Below, one piece after another: positions 1-9,112 of a DNA stretch of 64,000 nt; position 1 is the first letter of the stretch, and each line of letters starts with the position of its first letter. The notes beneath the pieces were generated by a model. That model was not told the DNA's origin, did no database searches, and worked only from the letters and a program-made list of their open reading frames with translations. The DNA is from Halovenus sp. GTDB taxonomy: Archaea > Halobacteriota > Halobacteria > Halobacteriales > Haloarculaceae. The position numbers were made by a program, and so were the translations under genes. The stretch spans positions 1-64,000 of the forward strand of contig PUNZ01000173.1 of the NCBI GenBank assembly GCA_003551945.1. The letters run 5' to 3'.

Positions 1-236
1 ACAAGCGAACACAGTCAGAGTGGGTCGATGCTGTAGGACACGCTAAGCGGCAAGCGACTGAAGAAGGCGTCGACGACTGGAAGCAATTCTGTGAGCACTC
101 GCCACAGCCACTTGATGAGGCAGTCATTACGGCTGCCCGAGATCTCTATTGTGCGGGAACGAACCAATACATTGAGCGAGAGGTGTTCGATGCACCCAGC
201 CTATCTGATGCAGTGACCGCCATAGAACAACTTTAA
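1..236 (+). CDS. C-terminal end of an unidentified protein (partial)
   Basis: An open frame enters from the left edge (first full codon at base 3) and stops with TAA at 234-236, giving the last 77 residues. The peptide is acidic and mostly helical in character, with two Trp and two Cys residues and no motif I recognise. The gene begins outside the window, so no function can be given. The reading frame is supported by a haloarchaeal-looking acidic composition and a clean stop before the next gene. About 160 bases without a gene separate it from the histidine kinase that follows; I see nothing distinctive in them. Confidence 0.55.
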   Translation, partial: KRTQSEWVDAVGHAKRQATEEGVDDWKQFCEHSPQPLDEAVITAARDLYCAGTNQYIEREVFDAPSLSDAVTAIEQL

Positions 237-398
237 TCCGGTCTTTTTTCCCAGAGCGCCACAGATTGAGCAAAAGTTAAGGGAGCAGTCTGAGATGGCT
301 TACCCATCGAAGGGGTGCATATGGGAGCATCCGAAGGTCAGGGCTAGCTGGAACCACAATACAAAACAGAGGCAGCTAGTTCATTGCAGGGGCATGAG

Positions 399-2069
399 AT
401 GGTGACAGAGCAACTCGTACTGGGCGGCGCACTGTATCTCAGTCTCATCTTTGCAGCGATGTTTTTCGCTTACTGTCTGCAACGAATAGCGACTCGAGGC
501 GCTCGGTCGTTGATGGTGATGTTTCTCGGCGTCCTTATCTGGGTAGCGGCCGATATCGTCCAGTATCACACCGCTGGTGAGCTGGCACCCACTATCGGTG
601 TTTCGCTTCGATTGCTCGGCCCCGACATTTTGGTCATTGGTGCGTTTTTGTTCGCGCTTGAGTATACCGGTCGGGAGAAATATGTGACACCGGCCGTAGG
701 CATCGCTCTCGCAATAAAGCCGCTTCTTTCGCAGGCGCTCTTTTTCTCCCCGTATAGGACGGAGTTCATCCAACTGCTGGGTCAGGAGATATTTGTCGGC
801 TATGATTTTGCGATGACGCCCCTCTTTACCGCCTATACGCTCTATAATTGGTCGTTCATTGTCCTCAGCCTGCTCTTGCTCGGACACATGATGGCCCGGT
901 CACACTATCCGCGCCAGCGACAGATTATCGTCTTGTTGATTGCGTTTCTTATCCCGTTGGCACTCAATGTTGTTGCCCGTGGCGGGGTCGTTGTCTCGGA
1001 TGTCACGTCGATGAGTTTTGTCTTGACCTCAGGATTGTTCATGTATGCGACCTTCCGATTGCGCCTCATGGAAGCACTCCCAGTGGCGCGACAGCGGGTC
1101 TTAGAAGAAATTGATGACCTCGTCTTAATTCTCGACGAGAATGGGACGGTTGTGACTGTCAACGAGGCTGCAAAGCAAACCCTGAACAACGGGAACAGTC
1201 TCGAAGGAACCACTGTCGCTACTATCTTTGACGTGGATGATACCAAATCACTCCGAGACCGCCAGTCCGAGCCAATCGCACTCTCCGTCGATGACGAGCA
1301 GTTATATCTCGATTTGAATCGGTCAGTGCTTGAGGATTTTCGCGGGAATTTCGTCGCAGAGGTATTGGTATGCCGAGATATTACGGATGCACGGGAGCAA
1401 GCGCTCAAATTGCGGGACCGTGAAGAAGACCTCAACCTATTGAAAGACTTACAGAGTCGGTTTCTGAGACATAACCTGCGCAACGAATTGAACGTCGTGC
1501 AGGCACACGCACAGATGCTCCTCGATGAAGACGACCCAAAACAGCGCCAACTACAGGAGATTATTACAGAGCGGACTGAGAAAATCCTTGACTGGAGTGT
1601 GAAAGCCAGAGCTATCGAACAGCTTATCGAAGCCGAAGATACCATCGAATATGACCTATACCGGTTGATTACCACGGTCGTTAGCGATGTTGCACAAACG
1701 TACGACGACGTAACCTTCATGACCGCCGTTGAAACGACGTCACGGATTACCGCAGTCCCGCAGTTAGAACGAGCACTCGAAAATTTGCTCGAAAACGGAG
1801 CAGAGTACAACGATTCTGAAAGTCCGAGAGTGACGGTGACCGCAGAAGAAGTTGGCGACCACGTTGAAATACGTGTCCAAGATAACGGACCTGGAATCAA
1901 CGCAGCGGAGCTAGAGGCGATTCGAGATCGCGAAGAGGCACCGCTTAAGCATGGCAGTGGCTTCGGTCTCTGGTTAGTCTACTGGGTGATGCACAAATCT
2001 GCGGGAGAAATGGAATTTGAGACCTGCAGTGAGGGGACAACCGTTACGTTGAAATTCGAAACAGCGTGA
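399..2069 (+). CDS. Sensor histidine kinase with N-terminal 7TM domain and PAS domain
   Basis: Membrane sensor kinase of 556 residues. Seven hydrophobic segments fill about residues 5-220, matching the 7TM N-terminal region found in many haloarchaeal kinases. A PAS-like domain follows (about 230-330). The dimerisation/phosphoacceptor helix has the H-box RHNLRNEL with the phospho-accepting His near residue 358. The HATPase domain shows an N-box (ENLLENG), a G1 box (DNGPG) and a G2 box (GSGFGLWL). ATG at 399 is preferred over an upstream in-frame TTG at 384. No response regulator lies nearby, as is common for orphan haloarchaeal kinases. The signal sensed cannot be read from the sequence. Confidence 0.85.
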   Translation: MVTEQLVLGGALYLSLIFAAMFFAYCLQRIATRGARSLMVMFLGVLIWVAADIVQYHTAGELAPTIGVSLRLLGPDILVIGAFLFALEYTGREKYVTPAVGIALAIKPLLSQALFFSPYRTEFIQLLGQEIFVGYDFAMTPLFTAYTLYNWSFIVLSLLLLGHMMARSHYPRQRQIIVLLIAFLIPLALNVVARGGVVVSDVTSMSFVLTSGLFMYATFRLRLMEALPVARQRVLEEIDDLVLILDENGTVVTVNEAAKQTLNNGNSLEGTTVATIFDVDDTKSLRDRQSEPIALSVDDEQLYLDLNRSVLEDFRGNFVAEVLVCRDITDAREQALKLRDREEDLNLLKDLQSRFLRHNLRNELNVVQAHAQMLLDEDDPKQRQLQEIITERTEKILDWSVKARAIEQLIEAEDTIEYDLYRLITTVVSDVAQTYDDVTFMTAVETTSRITAVPQLERALENLLENGAEYNDSESPRVTVTAEEVGDHVEIRVQDNGPGINAAELEAIRDREEAPLKHGSGFGLWLVYWVMHKSAGEMEFETCSEGTTVTLKFETA

Positions 2070-2094
2070 GCCAGAGTTGCCGAAATATCGACAG

Positions 2095-3348
2095 CTAGAA
2101 CTCCATATCCGCAACCGGACCCCACCGTTTGTCGTTGTAACTTCGCTGTTGTTCCGTATTAAATTCGTGTTCGATACGTTGCCTGAGCGTCTGTTTCCCC
2201 TGTCGGTCGATGCTCGCCAGCTCGTCGGCTTTTGCAACCGCAAGCGGTGGGCCACGCTCGCGTGCAATCTCTGCGAGTAGTTGTGTTGTAAGTTGGTTAC
2301 GTAACTCACTCTCTTGGGTAAACGCATAGGGCGCTTCGATGCGGTAGACGAGGTCATCACGTGGGTCGTAGACGATACAAAAGCTGACCTCGTAGGCCTC
2401 ATCGTCAAACTGACGGTCATAGGAGATTGCGAGTTCATCGCTGGACAGGACCCCATCTGTCCCAACTCGGGAGCGAAACCACCCGGTAAACGTGAGACAG
2501 TCGGTCAACCGCTCGCCTCGGTCATCCCGGCGGGTAAGAACTCGCCTGAACAGGCCTTCATCGTTAACCCAGGGTGTACTGAGGACGTTCCGGAGTTCAC
2601 GAGTAATGGCTTTTGAGGCACTGTTTTTGACGAATCCAACAAGTGGGATGTTCCGCTCGATGAACGTCTCGACGAGTTCGAGATAGTTCTGAATAACCCC
2701 CGTGAACTCGGTTTCTTCGATAATGAGGCGTTTCAGCTGAGGGTCTCGTTCAACCCATTTCAACAGCCCTGTCGGATACAGTGGGCCATCAAGGATGAGT
2801 AAGTCGTCAACGATAGCAGCATTGTCGAGTGCGTGTTCGCTTTCTGCTCGGTAGAGTGCTAGCGCGTGGACGACAGTCTGCTCATAGCGGTCAACTCGGG
2901 GCGCATGCAGAATACGTCGGCGTCCGTAACCGCGGTCGATACCAAGCCAATCTTCGGAGAGATTGAGCGTAGTATCGTTTGAGTGGACGGTCATCACGAT
3001 CGTCCGACCGCGATGAAGTTCGATGCTTGTCGGGACAGCGGCCATCGCAGCCTGTGAGACGTCGATAACCAGCCCGTTGTTGAACGTCGTCGGATTGATT
3101 GTCCCAGCGTCAAGGCCGTGTTGGGTCGGAAATGGTGATTCCGTGAGTGCAATATCTGCAATCGGTACTTTCCGTCGTCGGTGCTCACCTATCGGTTCAA
3201 GCACAACACGACCATCTCGGTAGAGGGGGTCGAGAAACTCTTCAAAAGCACGGTCGGCGAGTGCCGACTGGTCCGTTTCATCAACCTGCTTCGTCACGCG
3301 GCCGGCAAGGTCCGCGATTCCGTCCACGTGGACGGGGTCGAGTGTCAT
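2095..3348 (-). CDS. NurA-like DNA repair nuclease family protein
   Basis: Soluble acidic protein of 417 residues. The N-terminal third contains GLDAGTINPTTF, resembling the conserved Asp-containing strand at the start of the NurA nuclease domain (VAVDGS-type). A second acidic strand (LLILDGPLYP) matches the next NurA metal-binding region. NurA works with HerA and Mre11-Rad50 in end resection in other archaea. No herA, mre11 or rad50 is visible here, so the partner genes must be elsewhere. The assignment rests on recognising the domain pattern rather than an alignment. The gene converges on the kinase before it (stops about 25 bases apart) and diverges from the lipoprotein gene at 3468. Confidence 0.6.
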   Translation of the reverse strand: MTLDPVHVDGIADLAGRVTKQVDETDQSALADRAFEEFLDPLYRDGRVVLEPIGEHRRRKVPIADIALTESPFPTQHGLDAGTINPTTFNNGLVIDVSQAAMAAVPTSIELHRGRTIVMTVHSNDTTLNLSEDWLGIDRGYGRRRILHAPRVDRYEQTVVHALALYRAESEHALDNAAIVDDLLILDGPLYPTGLLKWVERDPQLKRLIIEETEFTGVIQNYLELVETFIERNIPLVGFVKNSASKAITRELRNVLSTPWVNDEGLFRRVLTRRDDRGERLTDCLTFTGWFRSRVGTDGVLSSDELAISYDRQFDDEAYEVSFCIVYDPRDDLVYRIEAPYAFTQESELRNQLTTQLLAEIARERGPPLAVAKADELASIDRQGKQTLRQRIEHEFNTEQQRSYNDKRWGPVADMEF

Positions 3349-3467
3349 ACTCTTCGTACTGGAGGGCCAATCATAAAGCTGGCCGAGACCAGTCTCAGTG
3401 TTCAGATAACTAAAACCGCTCTTTCAGCGTACCTCGTTTTAATACGGGGATGCGTTGAACGTTGGAT

Positions 3468-4274
3468 ATGAACCGACGAACGCTTCTCGTAGGAACGGGA
3501 ACGCTCGCAACTGCCGCATTGGCTGGCTGTGTCGGCGATAATGGAAACGACGACGAAGACCAAACAGCAGGGAACGGCAATAGTACGAGTTCAGAAAACA
3601 GCAACAGTCGGACTATTACCGTCAGCAACGGCGGCGAAGCGGAAGCCGAACCAGACATGGCAACCTTCGAAACAAGCGTCCAAGAGCGCGGTGACTCGAC
3701 GCAAGCGGTTCGAAATACGCTCTCGGAACGGTCAGACCAACTGTACGATGCCCTGATTGCATACGGACTTGACGAAGATGCCGTAACCACGGGCGAATTT
3801 AATGTGAGACACCGGGTTGATTATCGCCGCTTCGAAGAGGAACACGGGAGACCACCGGAAAGCGATTCTGAGCTGGAGGAATACACCTACTACGAGGGAA
3901 CACATTCGTTCACCGTTGAAATTGAGGTAGTTGACGACGTTGGGGACGTAATCGACACAGCCATCGATGCTGGAGCGGACGATATCAGCCGAATTAATTA
4001 CACGCTCTCTGATGAAAGACGGGATGAACTCAGAGAGGAAGCGCTTGAGGAGGCACTGTCGTCAGCGGAGACCGAAGCCGAGTTCATCGCGAGCGAAGTC
4101 GATGCCGCAGTCGTCGACGTGAAACAAATCGATAGTTCCGGCGGAACCGTCTCTCCGGTCAGAGAAAGCTATGAGATGGACGATGATGTTGTAGAAGATG
4201 ACGCTTCGACTGAGCTTCATCCCGACGATGTTTCCGTATCGGCTAGCGTCGAGGTCGTCTACCTGATTGAGTGA
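3468..4274 (+). CDS. SIMPL (DUF541) domain lipoprotein
   Basis: Exported protein of 268 residues. It begins with a twin-arginine motif (MNRRTLL), a short hydrophobic stretch and a lipobox (LAGC), so it is probably a Tat-exported, lipid-anchored protein facing outward. A low-complexity acidic Asn/Ser/Glu linker follows. The rest matches the SIMPL/DUF541 pattern: a TITVSNGGEAEAEPDMATF start, conserved helices with SDQLYDALIAYG, and a C-terminal VSASVEVVYLIE strand. SIMPL proteins are periplasmic or cell-envelope proteins of unclear role. ATG at 3468 puts the signal directly at the N-terminus; a TTG at 3462 is a less likely alternative. Confidence 0.8.
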   Translation: MNRRTLLVGTGTLATAALAGCVGDNGNDDEDQTAGNGNSTSSENSNSRTITVSNGGEAEAEPDMATFETSVQERGDSTQAVRNTLSERSDQLYDALIAYGLDEDAVTTGEFNVRHRVDYRRFEEEHGRPPESDSELEEYTYYEGTHSFTVEIEVVDDVGDVIDTAIDAGADDISRINYTLSDERRDELREEALEEALSSAETEAEFIASEVDAAVVDVKQIDSSGGTVSPVRESYEMDDDVVEDDASTELHPDDVSVSASVEVVYLIE

Positions 4275-4297
4275 CTGGCAAAGCAGACTCAGATTGG

Positions 4298-5308
4298 TTA
4301 CTCGAGGAGCGAGTCAAGGATAGCGGCTGCATTGTGACGAACTGGGTCAGTAACCGGAACACCCAGTTCGGCTTCATACTCGGAAAGAGCCGAATCTGCC
4401 TCATCGGGGGAGAGGTCATAGGTGTTCAAGACGCCAGCATCAACGGTTGCCGGTGAAACTGGCGCAGCAACTCGTTCGTATAACTCTGCGTACGTCTTTG
4501 GGTCTGGCAGTGCAAACGATTCGTAGCTGCCAACCGTCTCACGCCCCGCTTCATGACAGAGAACGAGCGAGTCAGGTTGTGCTCCATGCAATATGGCAGT
4601 TGTCACGCCCGAATACGCCGGGTGGGTGAGTGCTCCCTGTCCCTCCACGATAATAACATCTTCTGCATCCGCTTCCTTTACCAGTCGTTCGGTAGCACCA
4701 GCAGCAAAATCAGCGATAGTTCGGTCGATTGCTATCCCCCACCCAGCGACCATAATTCCGGTCTGACCGGTCGGCGCAACTGCAGCATCAAGCCCCCGCT
4801 CTCGTGCAGCATCCCGCAGTTCAAACGAGGTTGTCATCTTTCCGGTTGAACAATCCGTCCCAACAGTAAGCACGACCTGTGCGTCTACGTCACTTGCTGT
4901 TCCTTCTGCAACTGTCAGGTCCTCCGGCGGCTCTCGGACGTCACGGAGGGAAACACCGTGCTCTGCAGCAAGGTCGCGTAACTCATCGTCTGTTGAGAGG
5001 AGATAATGTAAGCCGGCGATGACATCGCAGCCACGTTCAATTGCTGCACGGACATCAGGTCGCCAGGAGTCGTCGAATCCGCCGCCGATGGGTGCAATGC
5101 CAATAATAAGAGCATCACATTCCGGCACATCCTCCATCTGGGAGACGATTGGTGCATCCTGGACATCCGGCAAGTAATCACTCACAGCAGCTCCTGTGCT
5201 GTCTCTGTCAAGAACAGCGACGATATCGTGGTCACTGTAGCGAAGAACCCCCACCGCAGTTTTCGCACGGTCGGGAAACTGTTCATGGGCAAGTAACGCA
5301 ACGCGCAT
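4298..5308 (-). CDS. DUF1611 family protein (DgcN-like)
   Basis: Cytoplasmic protein of 336 residues of the DUF1611 family, related to the DgcN proteins linked to D-glutamate/D-amino-acid metabolism in bacteria. The N-terminal Rossmann-like half starts MRVALLAHEQFPDRAKTA. The C-terminal half carries a P-loop-like segment (GTDCSTGKMTTS) and an acidic strand followed by glycine (VIIVEGQGALTHP). The start at 5308 is chosen because the family begins there; the frame stays open upstream to 5533, but that part has a non-halophilic, shadow-like composition. The dipeptide epimerase often found beside this family is not adjacent here. The gene diverges from mtaB with about 100 bases between them. Confidence 0.75.
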   Translation of the reverse strand: MRVALLAHEQFPDRAKTAVGVLRYSDHDIVAVLDRDSTGAAVSDYLPDVQDAPIVSQMEDVPECDALIIGIAPIGGGFDDSWRPDVRAAIERGCDVIAGLHYLLSTDDELRDLAAEHGVSLRDVREPPEDLTVAEGTASDVDAQVVLTVGTDCSTGKMTTSFELRDAARERGLDAAVAPTGQTGIMVAGWGIAIDRTIADFAAGATERLVKEADAEDVIIVEGQGALTHPAYSGVTTAILHGAQPDSLVLCHEAGRETVGSYESFALPDPKTYAELYERVAAPVSPATVDAGVLNTYDLSPDEADSALSEYEAELGVPVTDPVRHNAAAILDSLLE

Positions 5309-5406
5309 ACACCTACCGCGGAGGCACGGATAGTTAATCGTACCGGAGCAAATCGAGCACCGCAAAGCGTCGGGCTTTAGTCGACAGACACCGGAAAGAG
5401 GGACAG

Positions 5407-6687
5407 ATGGCCCGCTACCATATCGAGACCTACGGGTGTACGGCAAATCGTGGGGAAAGCCGCCAGATTGAGCGGTCGCTCCGCGAGGGAGGTCACCACC
5501 GCGTGGACTCTCCCGAGGAAGCCGACGTTGCAATCCTCAACACCTGCACGGTCGTGGAAAAAACGGAGCATAATATGCTTCGGCGGGCAAAAACCCTTGA
5601 TGAGGAAACGCCAGCAGACCTCGTAATTACGGGCTGTATGGCGCTTGCACAGGGAGCGGAGTTTGAACAGGCAGATATCAACGCAGACATTCTCCACTGG
5701 GACGAGGTTCCAGAACACGTTAGAAACGGCGAGTGTCCGACCCCAACACCGGATACCGACCCGATTGTCGATGGCGTCGTGGGAATTCTCCCGATTGCTC
5801 GCGGCTGTATGAGCGACTGTTCGTACTGTATTACGAAACACGCCACCGGAAAAATTGATTCGCCACCTGTGGAGAAAAATGTCCAGAAGGCACGCGCGCT
5901 GGTCCATGCTGGAGCCAAAGAACTCCGAATCACCGGGCAAGATACCGGCGTCTACGGCTGGGATACTGGTGAGCGAACGCTCCATACATTGCTTGAGCGA
6001 ATCTGTACGGAAATCGAAGGCGAGTTCCGTGTCCGCGTTGGGATGGCAAACCCAAAGGGCGTCCATGGCATCCGTGACGAACTGGCAGCCGTGTTTGCCG
6101 AACACGACAAGCTGTATAACTTCCTCCATATCCCCGTACAATCGGGGAGCAACAGCGTGTTGGGAGATATGCGACGCCAGCACCAAGTCTCGGAATTTAT
6201 CGACGTTGTCGACACGTTTGATTCGTATCTCGATGAGTGGACGCTCTCAACGGATTTTATCGTTGGCTTCCCGACCGAGACCGAGGAAGACCACCAGCAA
6301 TCGCTTGACTTACTCAAAACGGTCAAACCGGAGAAAATCAACATCACACGGTTCTCAAAGCGGCCTGGAACGGACGCAGCAACGATGAAAGGGCTGGGTG
6401 GACAGGTCAAAAAGGACCGCTCTCGGGAGATGACCGAATTAAAAATGGAGGTCGTCGGTGAGGCACATGAGGCGATGGTTGGAACCATCAGGGAAGTCCT
6501 GTGTGTCGAAGATGGGACTGATGACTCGCTCGTTGGCTACGACCAATCCTATCGGCAGGTGGCGATTCCCGGTGCCCAATCACAGGGCGTTTCGCTCGGT
6601 GACACGGTTTCCTGTGAAATTACCGGGCATAACACCGTCTACGCGCTGGGTGAACTCGTAGAGACAAAAACGACCCAAACCGCTTAG
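5407..6687 (+). CDS. tRNA t6A37 methylthiotransferase (MtaB/CDKAL1 type)
   Basis: Radical-SAM methylthiotransferase of 426 residues, expected to convert N6-threonylcarbamoyladenosine-37 to ms2t6A in ANN-decoding tRNAs. The N-terminal UPF0004 domain has the three cluster cysteines near residues 11, 47 and 77. The radical-SAM domain carries CMSDCSYC (Cys134, 138, 141). The C-terminal part (about 360-420) has the strand pattern of a TRAM RNA-binding domain. Order, length and motifs match the archaeal/eukaryotic e-MtaB branch. The TAG stop overlaps the convergent hisS stop by four bases (6684-6687), so the two messages are antisense at their 3' ends. Confidence 0.9.
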   Translation: MARYHIETYGCTANRGESRQIERSLREGGHHRVDSPEEADVAILNTCTVVEKTEHNMLRRAKTLDEETPADLVITGCMALAQGAEFEQADINADILHWDEVPEHVRNGECPTPTPDTDPIVDGVVGILPIARGCMSDCSYCITKHATGKIDSPPVEKNVQKARALVHAGAKELRITGQDTGVYGWDTGERTLHTLLERICTEIEGEFRVRVGMANPKGVHGIRDELAAVFAEHDKLYNFLHIPVQSGSNSVLGDMRRQHQVSEFIDVVDTFDSYLDEWTLSTDFIVGFPTETEEDHQQSLDLLKTVKPEKINITRFSKRPGTDAATMKGLGGQVKKDRSREMTELKMEVVGEAHEAMVGTIREVLCVEDGTDDSLVGYDQSYRQVAIPGAQSQGVSLGDTVSCEITGHNTVYALGELVETKTTQTA

Positions 6688-7982
6688 AACTCCGCAAACG
6701 TCGGGCTCTTAGACTCACCGGGGAAAGCATCAACAGGAACGGATTTCTGGTCACCAGAGGTCATATCCTTGAGCGTTACCTCTCCGTTTTCGAGGTCTCG
6801 CTCACCGACGATGACAACAAGGTCTGCGTTAATGCTATCTGCATAATCCAACTGGGCACCGAAACTTCGGCCAGCAATATCCGCCTCCACGATGTTGCCC
6901 CCAGCGCGGAGGTCTCGGGCAATACGGGCCGCAGTTGGCCGAGTGTCACCAACCTGCAGGACGTAATAATCCGTCGTAACGCTCTCCTCCGGCCAGACAC
7001 CGGCGCGCTGACAGAGCAACGAAAGCGTTGCGTGACCAGGTGCAAACCCAACGGCAGGTGTCGGCTGTCCCCCAAAGCCTTCGATGAGTGTATCGTACCG
7101 ACCGCCACCGAAAACTGCGCGTGAGACTTCGCCCGTGGAGTCGAAACATTCGAACACAACGCCAGTATAGTAATCAAGCCCACGGGCGGTCGTCAGCGAG
7201 ACCGTACAGTGCTTTCGAACCCCGAAATCCTCCGTTGCCGCAAGCACGTTCTCTAGGTTTTCGACAGCCTGTTCGACCCGGTCTGTCCCGGCAAAGTCGA
7301 CCAGTTCGTCAAGTGAATCCGCTGGCGTGGTGAGAAGCTCATCAAATTCGCGGGCTTGTGAGTCGCTCAATCCAGCATCGGTAAGGAGTTCGAAATACTG
7401 CCCTTCATCAATCTTTGCCCGTTTGTCGACAGCCCTGATTGCGGCAGTTGTATTGACATCTCCAAACGTTTCGAGCAATCCACCGAGAATATCACGGTGA
7501 GATACCTTGAAGTCGAAATCTTCGCTACTCAGTCCAAGTTCGGTCAACCCATCTGCTGCGACCGCGAGAATTTCCGCATCCGCGGCAGGGTCAGCAGAGC
7601 CAAAAATATCGACGTTGGTCTGGTAAAACTCACGGAAGCGGCCCTGTTGTGGCTCTTCATAGCGCCAGAATGGACGCGTGGACATCCATTTAATCGGCTT
7701 CGACAGTTCCTGTTGCTTTGCGACAACCATCCGGGCAACTGTTGGGGTGAGCTCTGGCGTCAACGCAAGTTTGCGGCCACCTTTATCCTCGAAGGCGTAG
7801 AGCTCTTCAAGAATCTCGTCGCCGCTTTTATCGGCATACATTTCAGCCCGTTCAAGCGCTGGTGTTCCAATTTCCCGAAAGCCGTACTGGCGGGCAACCG
7901 TCTCGATGGTATCCGTAACCTGCCGCCGCGCCTGCATCTCTTCGGGATAGAAATCTCGAAATCCCTTGATTCGGTCGTACAT
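6684..7982 (-). CDS. hisS: Histidyl-tRNA synthetase
   Basis: Class II aminoacyl-tRNA synthetase of 432 residues charging tRNA-His. It starts MYDRIKGFRDFYPEEM, the typical family opening. Motif 2 is visible as the FWRYEEPQQGRFREFYQ region. The histidine-specific signature RGLDYYTGVVFE follows, then GGGRYDTLIEGFGG, and a C-terminal anticodon-binding domain (about 335-420). Length is normal for the family. The 3' end overlaps the convergent mtaB stop by four bases. The acidic lipoprotein gene at 8096 diverges from it across about 110 bases. Confidence 0.95.
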   Translation of the reverse strand: MYDRIKGFRDFYPEEMQARRQVTDTIETVARQYGFREIGTPALERAEMYADKSGDEILEELYAFEDKGGRKLALTPELTPTVARMVVAKQQELSKPIKWMSTRPFWRYEEPQQGRFREFYQTNVDIFGSADPAADAEILAVAADGLTELGLSSEDFDFKVSHRDILGGLLETFGDVNTTAAIRAVDKRAKIDEGQYFELLTDAGLSDSQAREFDELLTTPADSLDELVDFAGTDRVEQAVENLENVLAATEDFGVRKHCTVSLTTARGLDYYTGVVFECFDSTGEVSRAVFGGGRYDTLIEGFGGQPTPAVGFAPGHATLSLLCQRAGVWPEESVTTDYYVLQVGDTRPTAARIARDLRAGGNIVEADIAGRSFGAQLDYADSINADLVVIVGERDLENGEVTLKDMTSGDQKSVPVDAFPGESKSPTFAEF

Positions 7983-8095
7983 ACCCGGCGTTTGACGAGC
8001 ACGCGCTTGAAAGCTTCTCTCTCAGGTTGAACGCTGGGCACGAACGCAGCAGCATAGACGATACATTAAATATGATGGTTTTTGATGATGTGTGT

Positions 8096-9085
8096 ATGCG
8101 ACGGCGACGATTGTTGACAGTTGCAGGGGGAACAGTAACAATTGCACTTGCAGGGTGTCTCGACGAGGACGATGAGGAGATGCTAGAAGATGACGAAGAC
8201 GTGGATGATGACGAAGACATAGCTGATGATGGGGACGATGCTGACAATGGGGATGACGACAGCGAGGAAGTCGAACCGGATTTGGAAGGCATTACGATAG
8301 ATGTTGACGAACCAGTCATCGAAGTCGAAGACGAGGCAGTGGCCACAGTAATCGCACAGTATGACGATGGGTCAGAGGAGACAGTCACCGACGAGGCGAT
8401 TATTACAAGCGACGATGAGAGCATCGCTTCGGTCGCTGATGGAGCAGTGACTGGAGAGGCCGAAGGAACGATAACGCTGCTTGCGGAGTATGAGGGCTTC
8501 GAGGATACGGTGGAGGTCGAAACAGAGGATGATGACGAAGAAGATGCAGAGCCGTTCGAACTGGGCGACAGTTTTGAAGCGGAGGGGGTTGGCGGCTATA
8601 TTTCATTCGCCGAAGATACCGAAGCGGAAGCTGAAGAAGAAGGGCTTGCGTTCCCAACTGCGGACGAAGACGGTGAAGCAATCGTCGTCGAAGCGACGGT
8701 CGACGGAGAACGTTGGGAATCCACATCGGTGGAGTTCCCGGATGTTGATACTGGTACTGCTGAGGCAGCCATCGCGGCAGTGGATGGCCTCTCGGGCGAG
8801 ATAGACCTCGACAGCGGAACCATGACTGCAGAGGGCACGCTCGAAGTAACCGTGGAGGGTGATGATTCGTTCGAATTTGCAATTGCTGCGACCACCGATA
8901 ACAGCGGTGAACTGAGCGGTGAGGTCGATGCTGAATTCACACCAGCGGCCGTGACAGTCGTCGATAACGAGTTTATTGTCGAAGATGAAACAGGGAATGT
9001 GATTGTCGATAACGTTCTTGACCTCCCTGCTGACGAACCCGGTGAGAACTGGCTTACGCTCACTTTCGAACTAACCTCCGAGTGA
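8096..9085 (+). CDS. Acidic Tat lipoprotein with a bacterial-Ig-like domain
   Basis: Predicted exported lipoprotein of 329 residues. The N-terminus has consecutive arginines (MRRRRLL), a hydrophobic core and a lipobox (LAGC). About 40 residues of nearly pure Asp/Glu follow. Residues about 65-145 look like a BIG2-type Ig-like domain (paired VEDEAVATVIAQYDDGS and VADGAVTGEAEGT strands). The C-terminal 180 residues are beta-rich with no family I recognise. ATG at 8096 is chosen over earlier in-frame codons because it puts the twin-arginine motif at the start. An AT-rich box (atacattaaatat, about 8060-8072) lies roughly 27-30 bases upstream and fits a leaderless promoter. Surface adhesin or binding roles are only guesses. 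Confidence 0.65.
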   Translation: MRRRRLLTVAGGTVTIALAGCLDEDDEEMLEDDEDVDDDEDIADDGDDADNGDDDSEEVEPDLEGITIDVDEPVIEVEDEAVATVIAQYDDGSEETVTDEAIITSDDESIASVADGAVTGEAEGTITLLAEYEGFEDTVEVETEDDDEEDAEPFELGDSFEAEGVGGYISFAEDTEAEAEEEGLAFPTADEDGEAIVVEATVDGERWESTSVEFPDVDTGTAEAAIAAVDGLSGEIDLDSGTMTAEGTLEVTVEGDDSFEFAIAATTDNSGELSGEVDAEFTPAAVTVVDNEFIVEDETGNVIVDNVLDLPADEPGENWLTLTFELTSE

Positions 9086-9112
9086 ACAGGTACTGTTGGG
9101 CGTAGCGTTCGT

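Noticed and set aside
905..1900. 331-codon frame on the minus strand opposite the first histidine kinase
   Set aside because: It is Ser/Arg-rich and basic, unlike haloarchaeal proteins, and lies fully inside the kinase gene. It is a mirror effect of codon bias.
6684..6687. Four-base overlap of the mtaB and hisS stops
   Set aside because: Convergent stop overlaps of a few bases are common in compact genomes; noted in the gene entries but not treated as a finding.
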